Of a stretch of DNA of 64,000 bases, positions 37,771 to 45,619 are shown piece after piece (the first letter of the stretch is position 1; each line of letters opens with the position of its first letter). Origin of the DNA: CAZDXJ01 sp964509475 (GTDB lineage Bacteria > Pseudomonadota > Gammaproteobacteria > Methylococcales > Methylomonadaceae). The position numbers were made by a program, and so were the translations under genes. The stretch lies in assembly GCA_964509475.1 (NCBI GenBank), contig CAZDXJ010000004.1, positions 1 to 64,000 of the forward strand, read 5' to 3'. Under the pieces are notes generated by a model. The model made no database searches. It saw only the letters and a list, made by a program, of their open reading frames with translations, and was not told the origin of the DNA.

Positions 37771-39122
37771 AGTTGTACGTTTTTTTTCGTATAAGCGGAT
37801 AAACGCATGTTGTTGAAAACAACAGAAAGGCTGCCGTGGGTCCATAATCCGCATTTGAATCTTGCGGTAAACCACATGGATGCCTGCAGCACTGTCATTG
37901 CCGCTGCAAAAGAAAAGGCAACGCCGGCCGGACCGTAATCCTTTATTAGATAAAGGCCGCCAAGCGGTCCAATGAATGCGGCGATGAAAGTGTGGAGAAA
38001 AAGCATTCTTTGGTGTCCCAGCATGATCAACGTAAACCCACAAGACCCGGTCAGCACACTGGCGATTTGACCGAGTGACAAAATCACCAGCACGCTATAG
38101 GCTTGACTGTAAAAATCACCGAATAACAGGGCCAGCAAGGGTTTTCCGAAAATGATCAGCATGCCCAGAATGGCCAGCGCGGGTATCGCGGCGAGGGTGG
38201 CGGTAGTGCGCAGCAACCGTTCCAGCCGGGCCTGATCACCACGGATGTTCAGGCGGCTGATTAAAGGAGGAATGACGGCATTGACCAGATGCAAGGGCAT
38301 GGCGGTAAAAGCCACCAGACGGGCGGCGGCGCCGTAAAGTGCGACTTCTTCGCCTGGCCGGTAGGCGGACAATATCCAGAGATCGGCGCCATTGAGGATA
38401 AACAGGGTCAGGACGCTGATAAAAATTGGCCAGGCATGCGCCAGCAGTTCACGATATGAAACCCCGTTTCCGATGCTGGCCGGGTTCGGAAAGGCGGGTA
38501 ATTTGCAGGTTAACACCAGCAGCGAGAGCGATACATTGACGGCATAGGCGGCCAGCAGGCAATCGACAACGCGGGGCAGGCTGGCGCTGTGATCATAAAT
38601 CAGCAAGACCAGGCCCAGCGAGGTACTGATCAGGCCGCCGAACAGACTGGCCAGGCGGATATCGTGCAGGGCGCGGAATATTTCCGCCAGCGTCAGTTGC
38701 AGGGCCAGTAGCAGCATCCACAGTACAATGGCGTTGCGCTGTGACAGCAGCGCGGGCGCATCCAGCAGGTTTGCAATGAACCATTGCCCGGGCTGGCGCA
38801 GAATCAGGGCGGCCAGGACGCTGCCAAGCAGGAGCAACAACAATACGGTTTTTTGTACCGTCTGCCGAATACGCACCCGATCCTGCCGCTCCAGCGCTTC
38901 GGAGACAAAACGCAAGGCGGTGGAATCGAGACCGAAACGGCAGAAGATGGCAAAAAAACCGGCCAGGTTGAAGATCAAAAAAAACTCGCCCAAATCCTCC
39001 GGCGCCAGCCGACGGGCGAGCAAGGCCGATAGCAACACCGCCGAGGCGGCGTTAAGCAATTTTCCCAGCAAGGCCCAGAGACCGCCGCGCAGCAACAGGC
39101 GTTTCAGGTTCAATTCGGTCAT
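37767..39122 (-). CDS. Wzx-type oligosaccharide flippase (MATE/MOP superfamily)
   Basis: A 451-residue inner-membrane protein with about 12-14 helices of the polysaccharide-synthesis (RfbX/Wzx) type. It begins LLLRGGLWALLGKLLNAASAV, and LARRLAPEDLGEFFLIFNLAGFF is a typical first-loop segment. It should flip the undecaprenyl-linked repeat unit to the periplasm for the polymerase. The ATG at 39122 overlaps the stop of the phosphoglycosyltransferase by 1 bp (TGATG). Confidence 0.92.
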   Translation of the reverse strand: MTELNLKRLLLRGGLWALLGKLLNAASAVLLSALLARRLAPEDLGEFFLIFNLAGFFAIFCRFGLDSTALRFVSEALERQDRVRIRQTVQKTVLLLLLLGSVLAALILRQPGQWFIANLLDAPALLSQRNAIVLWMLLLALQLTLAEIFRALHDIRLASLFGGLISTSLGLVLLIYDHSASLPRVVDCLLAAYAVNVSLSLLVLTCKLPAFPNPASIGNGVSYRELLAHAWPIFISVLTLFILNGADLWILSAYRPGEEVALYGAAARLVAFTAMPLHLVNAVIPPLISRLNIRGDQARLERLLRTTATLAAIPALAILGMLIIFGKPLLALLFGDFYSQAYSVLVILSLGQIASVLTGSCGFTLIMLGHQRMLFLHTFIAAFIGPLGGLYLIKDYGPAGVAFSFAAAMTVLQASMWFTARFKCGLWTHGSLSVVFNNMRLSAYTKKNVQL

Positions 39123-40492
39123 CAGTAGGCGTTCCTGTGTATAAAACCCTTGAACACGGTCAGTACAATGATTTTCAAATCCAGCCACAGCGACCAGTTT
39201 TCGATATACCAGAGATCGTATTCGACCCGTTTCTGCATTTTTTCCAGGCTATCGGTGGCGCCTCGGTAGCCGTTGATTTGCGCCCAGCCGGTGATGCCGG
39301 GTTTGACCTTGTGCCGCCACATATACGATTGCACCAGGTTTTTATAGTATTCGTTATGCGCCAGCGCGTGCGGCCTGGGACCGACCAGGGTCATATCGCC
39401 GCGCAGCACATTGATAAACTGGGGCAGCTCGTCGAGGCTGGTTTTTCTGAGCCAGGCGCCCAAGTGGGTAATGCGCGCATCGCCCGGCCTGGCCTGGGTC
39501 ACCTGGCCATCCGGCTCCTTGTGCGGCCGCATGGTGCGGAATTTGTACACTTCAAATTTACGCCCGCCCAGGCCATCGCGTTGCTGCCTGAACAATACCG
39601 GCGCGTTCGGATCGCTCAATTTAAGAGCCAGCGCGATCAAAAGACCAAGCGGCAGCGCCAAAACGCCCAGCAGGGAAGCGAATACTTTATCTTCGGCTTT
39701 TTTCAGCCACTGGTTGACGCCGTGCAGTTTGGTGCAGCTTAAATCGATGGCGTACAGGCCGACAATTTCGGAAACCTTGTGATTGAGCAGGCGCATGTCG
39801 TCCAGACCGGGAAAATAGCGGATTTCAGCGGTCGAACAATGCAGCGCCCGCAGAATTTGATCCAGTAAGGCGCCATCTTTCAATGGCAGGCAAATCCATA
39901 TTTCACAGGCGGTTTCCAGGTTTTGACCGGCCAGCTGGGTTGCCAGGTTCTGCTCTTCCTGCAAGCGGATACAGCGGTCAATGTAAAAGCCGGCCTCCGG
40001 TTGCTGACGGCTGTTGCGCAATACATTATCCAGCGCTTGTCCCTTGCCAATGAGCTGTACCGGTTTCAGGTTATGGCCCCTGCGCCGCCAGGCCTGGCCG
40101 ATCCTGAAAATCAGGATGCGCCAGCAAAAATCCAGGAAAATGGCGAAGAAAAACCACAGGGCCAGCCAGATGCGGGAAAAAACCGTCGTTTGCTTGGCGA
40201 AAACCAGCAACGCCATCAGCAGGCCAAAGGCGAGCAGCCAGCAGGCCAAAAGTTTCAAAAGCTGCGCTTCCAGGCGCAGGCCCCGCCATGAGCCGTACAG
40301 ATTGGCAAATGCACACAGCACAATAACCAGCAAGGCCGCCAGCAAAACCGCCATTTCGTAAATCGGCGGCCACTGAAAACTGTCGTGGCGGACATAATAG
40401 GCCAGGTTTCCGGCCAGCCAGGTCAAACCGGCGTCGATCAGGGCGATCAGTATCGCCAGCGGATATTGATAAAGACTCGCTTGAAAATACAT
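39122..40492 (-). CDS. undecaprenyl-phosphate sugar phosphotransferase (WcaJ/WbaP-type initiating enzyme)
   Basis: A 456-residue polyisoprenyl-phosphate hexose-1-phosphate transferase that starts repeat-unit synthesis. Four N-terminal helices (about 1-125) and a Rossmann-like CoA-binding region (about 140-250) precede the catalytic domain (about 265-456). Catalytic-domain features are LFRQQRDGLGGRKFEVYKFRTM, TSLDELPQFINVL with the Asp-Glu pair, LVGPRPHA and VEYDLWYIENWSLWLDLKI. This form usually transfers glucose-1-P or galactose-1-P. It is joined to the chain-length gene by TGATG. Confidence 0.93.
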   Translation of the reverse strand: MYFQASLYQYPLAILIALIDAGLTWLAGNLAYYVRHDSFQWPPIYEMAVLLAALLVIVLCAFANLYGSWRGLRLEAQLLKLLACWLLAFGLLMALLVFAKQTTVFSRIWLALWFFFAIFLDFCWRILIFRIGQAWRRRGHNLKPVQLIGKGQALDNVLRNSRQQPEAGFYIDRCIRLQEEQNLATQLAGQNLETACEIWICLPLKDGALLDQILRALHCSTAEIRYFPGLDDMRLLNHKVSEIVGLYAIDLSCTKLHGVNQWLKKAEDKVFASLLGVLALPLGLLIALALKLSDPNAPVLFRQQRDGLGGRKFEVYKFRTMRPHKEPDGQVTQARPGDARITHLGAWLRKTSLDELPQFINVLRGDMTLVGPRPHALAHNEYYKNLVQSYMWRHKVKPGITGWAQINGYRGATDSLEKMQKRVEYDLWYIENWSLWLDLKIIVLTVFKGFIHRNAY

Positions 40493-41295
40493 CAGGTGCT
40501 TGGCGGAGTTTTGAGTTTGGCCAGAAATTCCAGGACAAAAACGCCGGCCATACCGGCAAACAGGCCGCCAAACAGCGACAGCATGAACACCGCCGCCGGT
40601 TTCAGGCGCCGATCCGGCAGGCGCTGACCCGAGGCAACAGGGTCGGCGGAAGTCAAGCGTACGCGCCGGAGGAGCAGTTTGATGTTTTGCAACAGCAAGG
40701 CCTGTCGTTGCCGTGCCTCGTTGTTTTCGGCTTGCTGCCGGGCTTGCAGGATTTGTTGCAATTGATGTTGCAGACCATCGATGAGAGGGGACAGCAGGGT
40801 TTGTTCCTGTTGCCGGACGGCTTCGATGATTTGTTTGTGCAGTGCCCGGATGGCGTCGCCGTCGTTTTGTTTGCCGCGGCTGCTCAGACTGATGACCTGC
40901 TGGCGCAGGTCAAAATCCACATGCAGCGCATAGCGGGATTGCTTGCTGAATTCAGGAACCAGGGTTTCGCGCAGTTTGGCGGCTAGCAAGGCGGGTTCCT
41001 GAATATTTTGATCGAAATAATAGTTGCCGCCGCGGATATAACCGTCCACCGGGTATTTGCCGGGCGTGAGTACGGTAACAAAACGGTAATCAGGAGCGAC
41101 CGGAAGACTGTGCCGCCACGCCAGAACCGCGCCAACACAGAAGCCAAACAACAGGCAAAAGCCAATCAGCCGTTTTCGTCTCAGCAGGGTGCGGACGACT
41201 TCGACCAGATCGACTGCTTCATCTACAGCGGCAATCGGATAGAGACCGACGGGCAGTGGCGATTGCAAGGCATTGTCCAGTTTTTCCGGGGGCAT
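40492..41295 (-). CDS. Wzz-like chain-length determinant protein
   Basis: A 267-residue polysaccharide co-polymerase: a short cytoplasmic N-terminus, membrane helix 1 (about 45-63), a periplasmic coiled-coil domain and membrane helix 2 (about 230-252). No Wzc-type kinase domain and no Wza-type porin are encoded nearby, which fits an O-antigen-like or Wzz-controlled glycan more than a classical group 1 capsule. First gene of the glycan cluster. I use the ATG at 41295; a TTG at 41304 is possible, and neither has a clear ribosome site. Confidence 0.82.
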   Translation of the reverse strand: MPPEKLDNALQSPLPVGLYPIAAVDEAVDLVEVVRTLLRRKRLIGFCLLFGFCVGAVLAWRHSLPVAPDYRFVTVLTPGKYPVDGYIRGGNYYFDQNIQEPALLAAKLRETLVPEFSKQSRYALHVDFDLRQQVISLSSRGKQNDGDAIRALHKQIIEAVRQQEQTLLSPLIDGLQHQLQQILQARQQAENNEARQRQALLLQNIKLLLRRVRLTSADPVASGQRLPDRRLKPAAVFMLSLFGGLFAGMAGVFVLEFLAKLKTPPST

Positions 41296-41496
41296 TTTTT
41301 TCAATACAAAATCAATGATTGACTGAAAGGTTACAGCAATGTCCGTACCAACACATGGTATGGTTTTTGTGATGTAAACAGCGAGGCTGGCCTGGAGCGT
41401 TATGGCATCGTGCCTGCGAGCGTCGAAAAGCCGGTTGTTGGCGGGCTAATCCGGTTCGGGTGATGCCGGCGTTTCGCCAGGCGGGATGATAAACTG

Positions 41497-41529
41497 CGGG
41501 ATATGCCGCACAGGGTGTGGCGTATCCCG
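41497..41529. repeat. 15-bp-arm hairpin, diverged relative of R2
   Basis: CGGGATATGCCGCAC (41497-41511) pairs with GTGTGGCGTATCCCG (41515-41529), 13 of 15 positions matching, around a 3-nt loop. The right arm plus the following GTAAAAATAAA resembles the CATATCCCGTAAAAACAAA found in the R2 units at 43.8 and 50.3 kb, so it may be an old R2 fragment. It could form in the leader of the glycan operon. Confidence 0.65.
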
Positions 41530-41619
41530 TAAAAATAAATATCCCTGCACCGTATAGGGGCGTATAAATTTTGATGCAATGTCTTATGGGTAATTTCCGA
41601 TTTATCCACACATTGTAGG

Positions 41620-41639
41620 GGGCGTATTGCAATACGCCC
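41620..41639. repeat. 20-bp perfect palindrome GGGCGTATTGCAATACGCCC
   Basis: The sequence equals its own reverse complement. A second partial unit follows (GTACGCAATACGTCCCTAC), so the whole GTAGGG...CCCTAC block at 41616-41658 can fold as an extended hairpin. It lies about 35 bp upstream of the start at 41675. Palindromes of this form are known as dispersed intergenic repeats in several bacteria; I see one copy here. Confidence 0.75.
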
Positions 41640-41674
41640 GTACGCAATACGTCCCTACTTGAAAATAAAGAGTG

Positions 41675-43690
41675 ATGAATATGCACAACAAGAAACAATC
41701 CGGTCTGCATACTAAGGTATCGGTGAATTTTTATCTGGCGCCACCGGTTATTGTGGTTGCTTTTTTCGCGGCCTTGAACGCAACCGATCACGGATTAAGC
41801 TTTCCCTATCTGTTGTTTGCCTTGTCGGTGTCCGCGCTTTTACTGATCGCCGTGTACGCCTCGCGCTATCGGGAGCGGCTGCTTGTACCGGCGGCGCCGC
41901 CGTTTTTGATGTTTTACGGATTTATGGTCTGGGCGCTCTGTTCATTGATCGGCTCACCGGTGTTTGCCAGCAGTTTATTCACGGTGTTAACCTTTGCAAG
42001 TTGTCCACTGGCGATGTTATTAGCCTATGCCAGCCATAAAGATCAGCAAATCCTGGCCCAGGGCGGTTTGTTGGGTGTCGGTCTGGTAATGATAGGCTTG
42101 AGTCTGTATCAGCACTATGCTTTGGGCATGGCGCGGCCGGTGGGTTTTTTGGCTAACTGGAACAGCAATGCCGCGGTTTTGGTGATGTTGCTGTTGCCGG
42201 TGTGTGCCGGTTTTTTAAATCGGGCACGCGCCGGCCGGATACCCTGGATAAGTGGCCTCTTGCTGGTCTTGTTTGCGTTTGTGTTAAGTCTGACCTTGAG
42301 TCGGGGCGCGTTTGGCGCTTTGCTTGCCGGTTTGGCGATCTTGCTGGCGTATGCCTGGAAAACGGGGTATCCGCGTCGATTTATGGTGCTGTTGTGTGCC
42401 TTGCTGGCTGCAGGCTATGCCCTGCCGGAAGCAATATCAGCCGGACAACAGGCCGCTACGGCGCCAACCCGGATATCTACGGCCAAAAACGCCAGGAAAA
42501 TACCAAAACGGCCTGTTTTCAGGCAATATTTTCAGCAACATACGTTAAGTGGCAACCTGAACCGTTTCAGCCAGGGACGCAATATATTATGGTCGATCGG
42601 CTGGCGCATGTATCTGGAAAAACCCTGGACAGGCTGGGGCGCCGGCATGTATTTCTGGTTGTTTCCACAGTACCGGCCGCCGGTGGCGGGCGCGGCCGGA
42701 CAGTTTTTTATCCACAACGATTATTTGCAATTCTTGCTGGAGCTGGGACCGGCCGGAGCCTTGCTGATGCTGGGCTTTGCCGCCTGCGTGGCTGGGCGTG
42801 TCGGGCGGCATTGCACGATGCCGGTGCAAGATGCGGCGCAAGGTTTGAGCGATCTGTCCCTGCTCGCCGCTTGTCTGGCGATCCTGGCGCACAGCCTGGT
42901 GACCTTCAATCTGTATCAGGCTTCCATTTTGATGTTGTTGGGATTGTATCTGGGCAGCTATTACCAGCGTCAAAAAGAGCCTGTATGTGCCTGCGGATTT
43001 CAGCCAAAAACGGGACTGCGGCCTTCGATCTATTACGGTTCCTGTTTGTTCATGGCTCTGATCATCCTGTTTTTCAGTCTGGTTGCGGCGCGGGGGTTTC
43101 AGGCTGTGCGCCAGTACGAAAAAGCGCGCGATTCGGTGACGGCGTTGAACTACCTGCGCGATGCGGAGCGCTCGCTGCCGTTTATGGATGAATACCCGTC
43201 CCGGCAGGCGATGCTGATCCTCGGTTTGTTCAAGGGGGACAATCGGCCGCAAGGCCAGGATCGGCAATATCTGCTCGATTATGGCTTGCAAAAAATCAAC
43301 CGTGCCTTGGCATTGAACCCCTGGCGTTCGGTCAACCATGCTCACAAGGCGGCATTGACAGCGTTGCTTACGCCGGAACAGATGAATTGCCAGGCCGCCG
43401 GCCTTTATGCCAAAGCCTTGCATCTGAAACCGCACGATTTGCAAACCCGTACCGATTATGCCCGTTATTTGCTCAAATTCGGTCAACGCCAACGCGCCAA
43501 AACCGTTTTGCTGGGCGGCTTGGGTAAATATTATTTCATCGCCGGTGCGCCGGCTCTGGACTTTCTGCAAACCCTGCGCCCCTTGCTGGACGAAAAAACC
43601 GATGGCAGGGCCTTGTTGAAAAAAATCAATGACCGAATCTGGCTGGTGCGTAATTATTTCAAACGGGGACGGGCCAGTTTGTATCTGTGA
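41675..43690 (+). CDS. Wzy_C-domain polymerase/ligase or O-oligosaccharyltransferase with C-terminal TPR-like region
   Basis: A 671-residue membrane protein: about 11-12 helices in the first 470 residues, a periplasmic loop with the Wzy_C-type segment RFSQGRNILWSIGWRMYLEKPWTGWGAGMY (quoted in parts: GRNILWSIGWRM, then KPWTGWGAGMY, about 300-330), then a soluble C-terminal region (about 490-671) with TPR-like helices such as GLYAKALHLKPHDLQTRTDY. This layout is shared by O-antigen ligases and PglL/PilO-type pilin oligosaccharyltransferases. Lying directly upstream of the prepilins and divergent from a glycan operon, pilin glycosylation is attractive but unproven. ATG 41675; GTG 41672 and ATG 41681 are alternatives. 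Confidence 0.8.
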   Translation: MNMHNKKQSGLHTKVSVNFYLAPPVIVVAFFAALNATDHGLSFPYLLFALSVSALLLIAVYASRYRERLLVPAAPPFLMFYGFMVWALCSLIGSPVFASSLFTVLTFASCPLAMLLAYASHKDQQILAQGGLLGVGLVMIGLSLYQHYALGMARPVGFLANWNSNAAVLVMLLLPVCAGFLNRARAGRIPWISGLLLVLFAFVLSLTLSRGAFGALLAGLAILLAYAWKTGYPRRFMVLLCALLAAGYALPEAISAGQQAATAPTRISTAKNARKIPKRPVFRQYFQQHTLSGNLNRFSQGRNILWSIGWRMYLEKPWTGWGAGMYFWLFPQYRPPVAGAAGQFFIHNDYLQFLLELGPAGALLMLGFAACVAGRVGRHCTMPVQDAAQGLSDLSLLAACLAILAHSLVTFNLYQASILMLLGLYLGSYYQRQKEPVCACGFQPKTGLRPSIYYGSCLFMALIILFFSLVAARGFQAVRQYEKARDSVTALNYLRDAERSLPFMDEYPSRQAMLILGLFKGDNRPQGQDRQYLLDYGLQKINRALALNPWRSVNHAHKAALTALLTPEQMNCQAAGLYAKALHLKPHDLQTRTDYARYLLKFGQRQRAKTVLLGGLGKYYFIAGAPALDFLQTLRPLLDEKTDGRALLKKINDRIWLVRNYFKRGRASLYL

Positions 43691-43770
43691 ACGCTTCCTC
43701 CGTTCCTTTTTGTCTCTGGAACAATGACGGATGGGCGATGTGCTAGAGGTGTTTTGGCGGTGTCTACGGC

Positions 43771-44118
43771 TTGACCCGCCTTACAGGGCTGAGCAGGGCA
43801 TATCCCGTAAAAACAAACTTGCATTGGGGGTAGGTGCGGATTTATCCGCACAGCGCAGAACCCTGAATACGACACAGCGCGGGGTCGATCACCTGCCGGG
43901 TGGCAGACCATTGCCATTAAGTTAAGCCCTTTTGTTGAATGGATTTATGGCTGTAGGTGCGGATTTATCCGCACAGTACGACAAGCCGCATCAACACCCA
44001 AATCATATTTTCTTAACTTAATGGCAGTAGGGTGGCCGACAGGAGCACAGCGGATCGGCCAAGGCTGTGGAACGGTGCCTCATTGCCCGAGGCGGATCCG
44101 CCCTGAGGTTTGCCTGGA
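43771..44118 (+). repeat. R2 repeat unit, interrupted by R1
   Basis: The left part (43771-43908) and right part (44030-44118) together make one R2 unit like those in tandem at 50.2-50.7 kb. The left part contains the REP palindrome GTGCGGATTTATCCGCAC at 43834-43851 and AATACGACACAGCGC. The right part contains GACAGGAGCACAGCGGATCG. The R1 element lies between them, flanked by near-identical 11-bp sequences (GGGTGGCAGAC and GGGTGGCCGAC). Confidence 0.8.
43909..44029 (+). mobile_element. R1 MITE-like element, complete copy with 15-bp perfect terminal inverted repeats
   Basis: TGCCATTAAGTTAAG (43912-43926) at the left end is the exact reverse complement of CTTAACTTAATGGCA (44012-44026) at the right end. 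The interior holds the REP hairpin GTGCGGATTTATCCGCAC at 43957-43974. Flanking direct repeats of 11 bp with one mismatch lie at 43898-43908 and 44030-44040, like a target-site duplication. It has no coding capacity, so it would need a transposase from elsewhere. Confidence 0.8.
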
Positions 44119-44378
44119 TGGATGCGGTAAGGTCGATCAAGGAGGCAGAAATTATTTTGGCGGGGTGCTGCGGTTTGATAGGTAGAAAATAAGGCATATG
44201 ACTCAATTTGAATGTGTTAAATAACATAGTTTGCTTTTTGCACTGGCGGCAACGTCTGTGGTGGTGGCAAGGACTGCCCTCAAGATTTTTCTGAAGAGAT
44301 TTTTTATTGGCTTGGCAATGAGGGTTATCGAGGCTTTTAAGGCCGAGATAACAGGGAGGGGCGGTTGTTTTTTATTTA

Positions 44379-44394
44379 TGGCATGGCTTCTGCT
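44379..44394 (+). promoter_or_regulatory. predicted sigma-54 (RpoN) promoter of the first prepilin gene
   Basis: TGGCATGGCTTCTGCT matches the -24/-12 consensus TGGCAYRNNNYTTGCW at 15 of 16 positions by eye, with the invariant GG and GC exactly 10 nt apart. Transcription would start near 44405 and give a leader of about 180 nt before the GTG at 44585. Pilin genes are known RpoN targets in Pseudomonas and relatives through PilS/PilR. No such regulator is in the window. Confidence 0.7.
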
Positions 44395-44477
44395 TATATA
44401 TTTGACGCTGACAAGTGGCGTGCTAAGGAACAGGAGCCGGCGGCAGGGATGGGTCTTGACCGAAAGTCCGGGGCGTT

Positions 44478-44567
44478 GGGGGAAGGGTTTCCCCCCGCCG
44501 CTGTCTGAACCACGACTTCAGACGGCGGCGACTTTGTTAGTTGGACATTTTAATCATTAACTAACAA
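44478..44567 (+). promoter_or_regulatory. three-hairpin 5' leader of the first prepilin mRNA
   Basis: Three stems follow each other. GGGGGAA/TTCCCCC is at 44478-44495. A 13-bp stem pairs GCCGCTGTCTGAA (44497-44509) with TTCAGACGGCGGC (44517-44529), with one G-T pair. TTGTTAGTT (44534-44542) pairs with AACTAACAA (44559-44567). The last stem ends 4 nt before the AGGGG ribosome site, so it could tune mRNA stability or ribosome access. It matches no riboswitch class I know, and the c-di-GMP (GEMM) consensus is not present. Confidence 0.6.
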
Positions 44568-44584
44568 CAAAAGGGGAAACCCAA

Positions 44585-45394
44585 GTGAAAAATTATAACC
44601 TTTATCAAGCCCGGCGTCAGGCGGGTATGACATTAATTGAATTGACCGTGGTGCTGCTGATCCTGATCGGCCTGGCCGGTATGTTGATTCCTTATGTGAC
44701 CGGTTTTGTCGGCAAGACCCACCAAAGTACCTCGGCACAGACGATTGCGGAATTAAACAACGCCATTAACCGTTATGAATCGCAGTTTTTCAATGATCCA
44801 GATCGCTACGATACCCTGACTGCAAGTTCCACAGCGACCACAATTCTCGGCGGTACGATGGGCGTTATGGGTAAATCCCAGTATGTGGGTGAAACCTTGA
44901 GCGCCAATGCACTGGCGGCCTTGAATGCAGCCGGCATTAAAACAGCCGTGGTGCCGCCCTCTACGGATCTGACCTATGGCGTCGGTACGCAATATACCTT
45001 GAGTACATCACAAACCCTGTCCCGCTTTGATTCCACAAACTATACCTTGCCTAGTGGTTCAAGTTCAAATGGAATCGCGGAAGTTCAACGCGCCCTGGGT
45101 ATTCCATCGACCGATAAACAGGCCTATGTCGCTTTCGGTATTGGCGGTCAAAGCCAGATGATTGGCAACACCATGTTTGAAGCGCCGATTCATTTCCATG
45201 AAACCTCGGCCGATCCGGCAACGACCTACAGCCGTTTTATCGCGGTTTATGGTATCCCTTCTACGAATAACACCTTTGCCGGCGCAACGGCAAACGGTAC
45301 CGCAAAATTCCTGGGTGTCGTCGGTCCTATGAACCCGGTTGAAGCCGCTGGCGGTCATATTCAGGAATACCGTCAGGCTTCTTTCGCTCAATAA
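44585..45394 (+). CDS. type IV prepilin-like protein, candidate major (pseudo)pilin
   Basis: A 269-residue prepilin. A 14-residue charged leader ends QAG, followed by MTLIELTVVLLILIGLAG: cleavage after Gly14 by a prepilin peptidase gives a mature protein with Glu5 and a standard hydrophobic helix. The mature chain of about 255 residues is larger than a normal PilA, has no cysteine, and is rich in Ser, Thr, Gly and Ala. The GTG start has a strong AGGGG site. The sigma-54 promoter, structured leader and private terminator suggest abundant, separately controlled expression, as expected for the major subunit. Confidence 0.88.
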   Translation: MKNYNLYQARRQAGMTLIELTVVLLILIGLAGMLIPYVTGFVGKTHQSTSAQTIAELNNAINRYESQFFNDPDRYDTLTASSTATTILGGTMGVMGKSQYVGETLSANALAALNAAGIKTAVVPPSTDLTYGVGTQYTLSTSQTLSRFDSTNYTLPSGSSSNGIAEVQRALGIPSTDKQAYVAFGIGGQSQMIGNTMFEAPIHFHETSADPATTYSRFIAVYGIPSTNNTFAGATANGTAKFLGVVGPMNPVEAAGGHIQEYRQASFAQ

Positions 45395-45429
45395 GCTGAA
45401 CGCGCTTTAAGCGGATTTTCAGCGATAAA

Positions 45430-45492
45430 CCGGATTGCCGGCAACCCCCTTTGCTGATCGCAATCCGGTGAAACCGGTGGCCCGCCGGTTTC
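45430..45492 (+). ncRNA. structured 3' region of the prepilin transcript (possible sRNA or stability element)
   Basis: Two perfect stems follow the prepilin stop: CCGGATTGC (45430-45438) with GCAATCCGG (45460-45468), and GAAACCGG (45470-45477) with CCGGTTTC (45485-45492). Further down, AACCTC/GAGGTT pair at 45554-45571. With the terminator at 45591 they make a folded 3' UTR of about 220 nt. It may protect the mRNA from 3' decay or be processed into a small RNA. No known RNA family was recognised. Confidence 0.35.
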
Positions 45493-45590
45493 AAGGGAGA
45501 TTGCGGACAGGGATGTTTACAGGGATGAAGAACCAGGGAGTGCATCAGGATGAACCTCGGGAGTGAGGTTGGAGAAGGATTTTTTAGGCA

Positions 45591-45619
45591 AAACAGGCAA
45601 GGATGCCTGTTTTTGTTTT
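45591..45619 (+). terminator. intrinsic terminator after the first prepilin
   Basis: AAACAGGCA (45591-45599) and TGCCTGTTT (45604-45612) form a 9-bp perfect stem with an AGGA loop, followed by TTTTTGTTTT. This should end the first prepilin transcript and separate it from the next prepilin gene. Confidence 0.85.

Larger units (their letters stand above)
41296..41671. other. divergent promoter region between glycan cluster and pilus-linked locus
   Basis: These 376 bp hold no gene. They must contain the promoter for the long - strand glycan operon and one for the + strand gene at 41675. They also carry a strong hairpin and a perfect palindrome (separate entries). No JUMPstart-like ops element was found by eye. 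Confidence 0.6.
43691..44378. other. gene-free stretch of repeats before the first prepilin
   Basis: No convincing gene is seen. 43771-44118 is one R2 unit split by an R1 element (separate entries). 44120-44378 is unique sequence. An open frame at 44231-44560 was judged spurious, because it begins at TTG without a ribosome site and overlaps the predicted promoter and hairpin leader. Confidence 0.7.

Noticed and set aside
41497..41529. Terminator for the divergent operons
   Set aside because: It is a strong hairpin but has no T-tract on either side and lies in a divergent promoter region.
42202..43191. A 329-codon open frame on + within the Wzy_C-like gene
   Set aside because: It is in another frame of a gene with clear membrane helices and shows no family motif.
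44231..44560. A 109-codon open frame upstream of the first prepilin
   Set aside because: It starts with TTG, has no ribosome site, and runs through the predicted sigma-54 promoter and GC-rich hairpins of the pilin leader.
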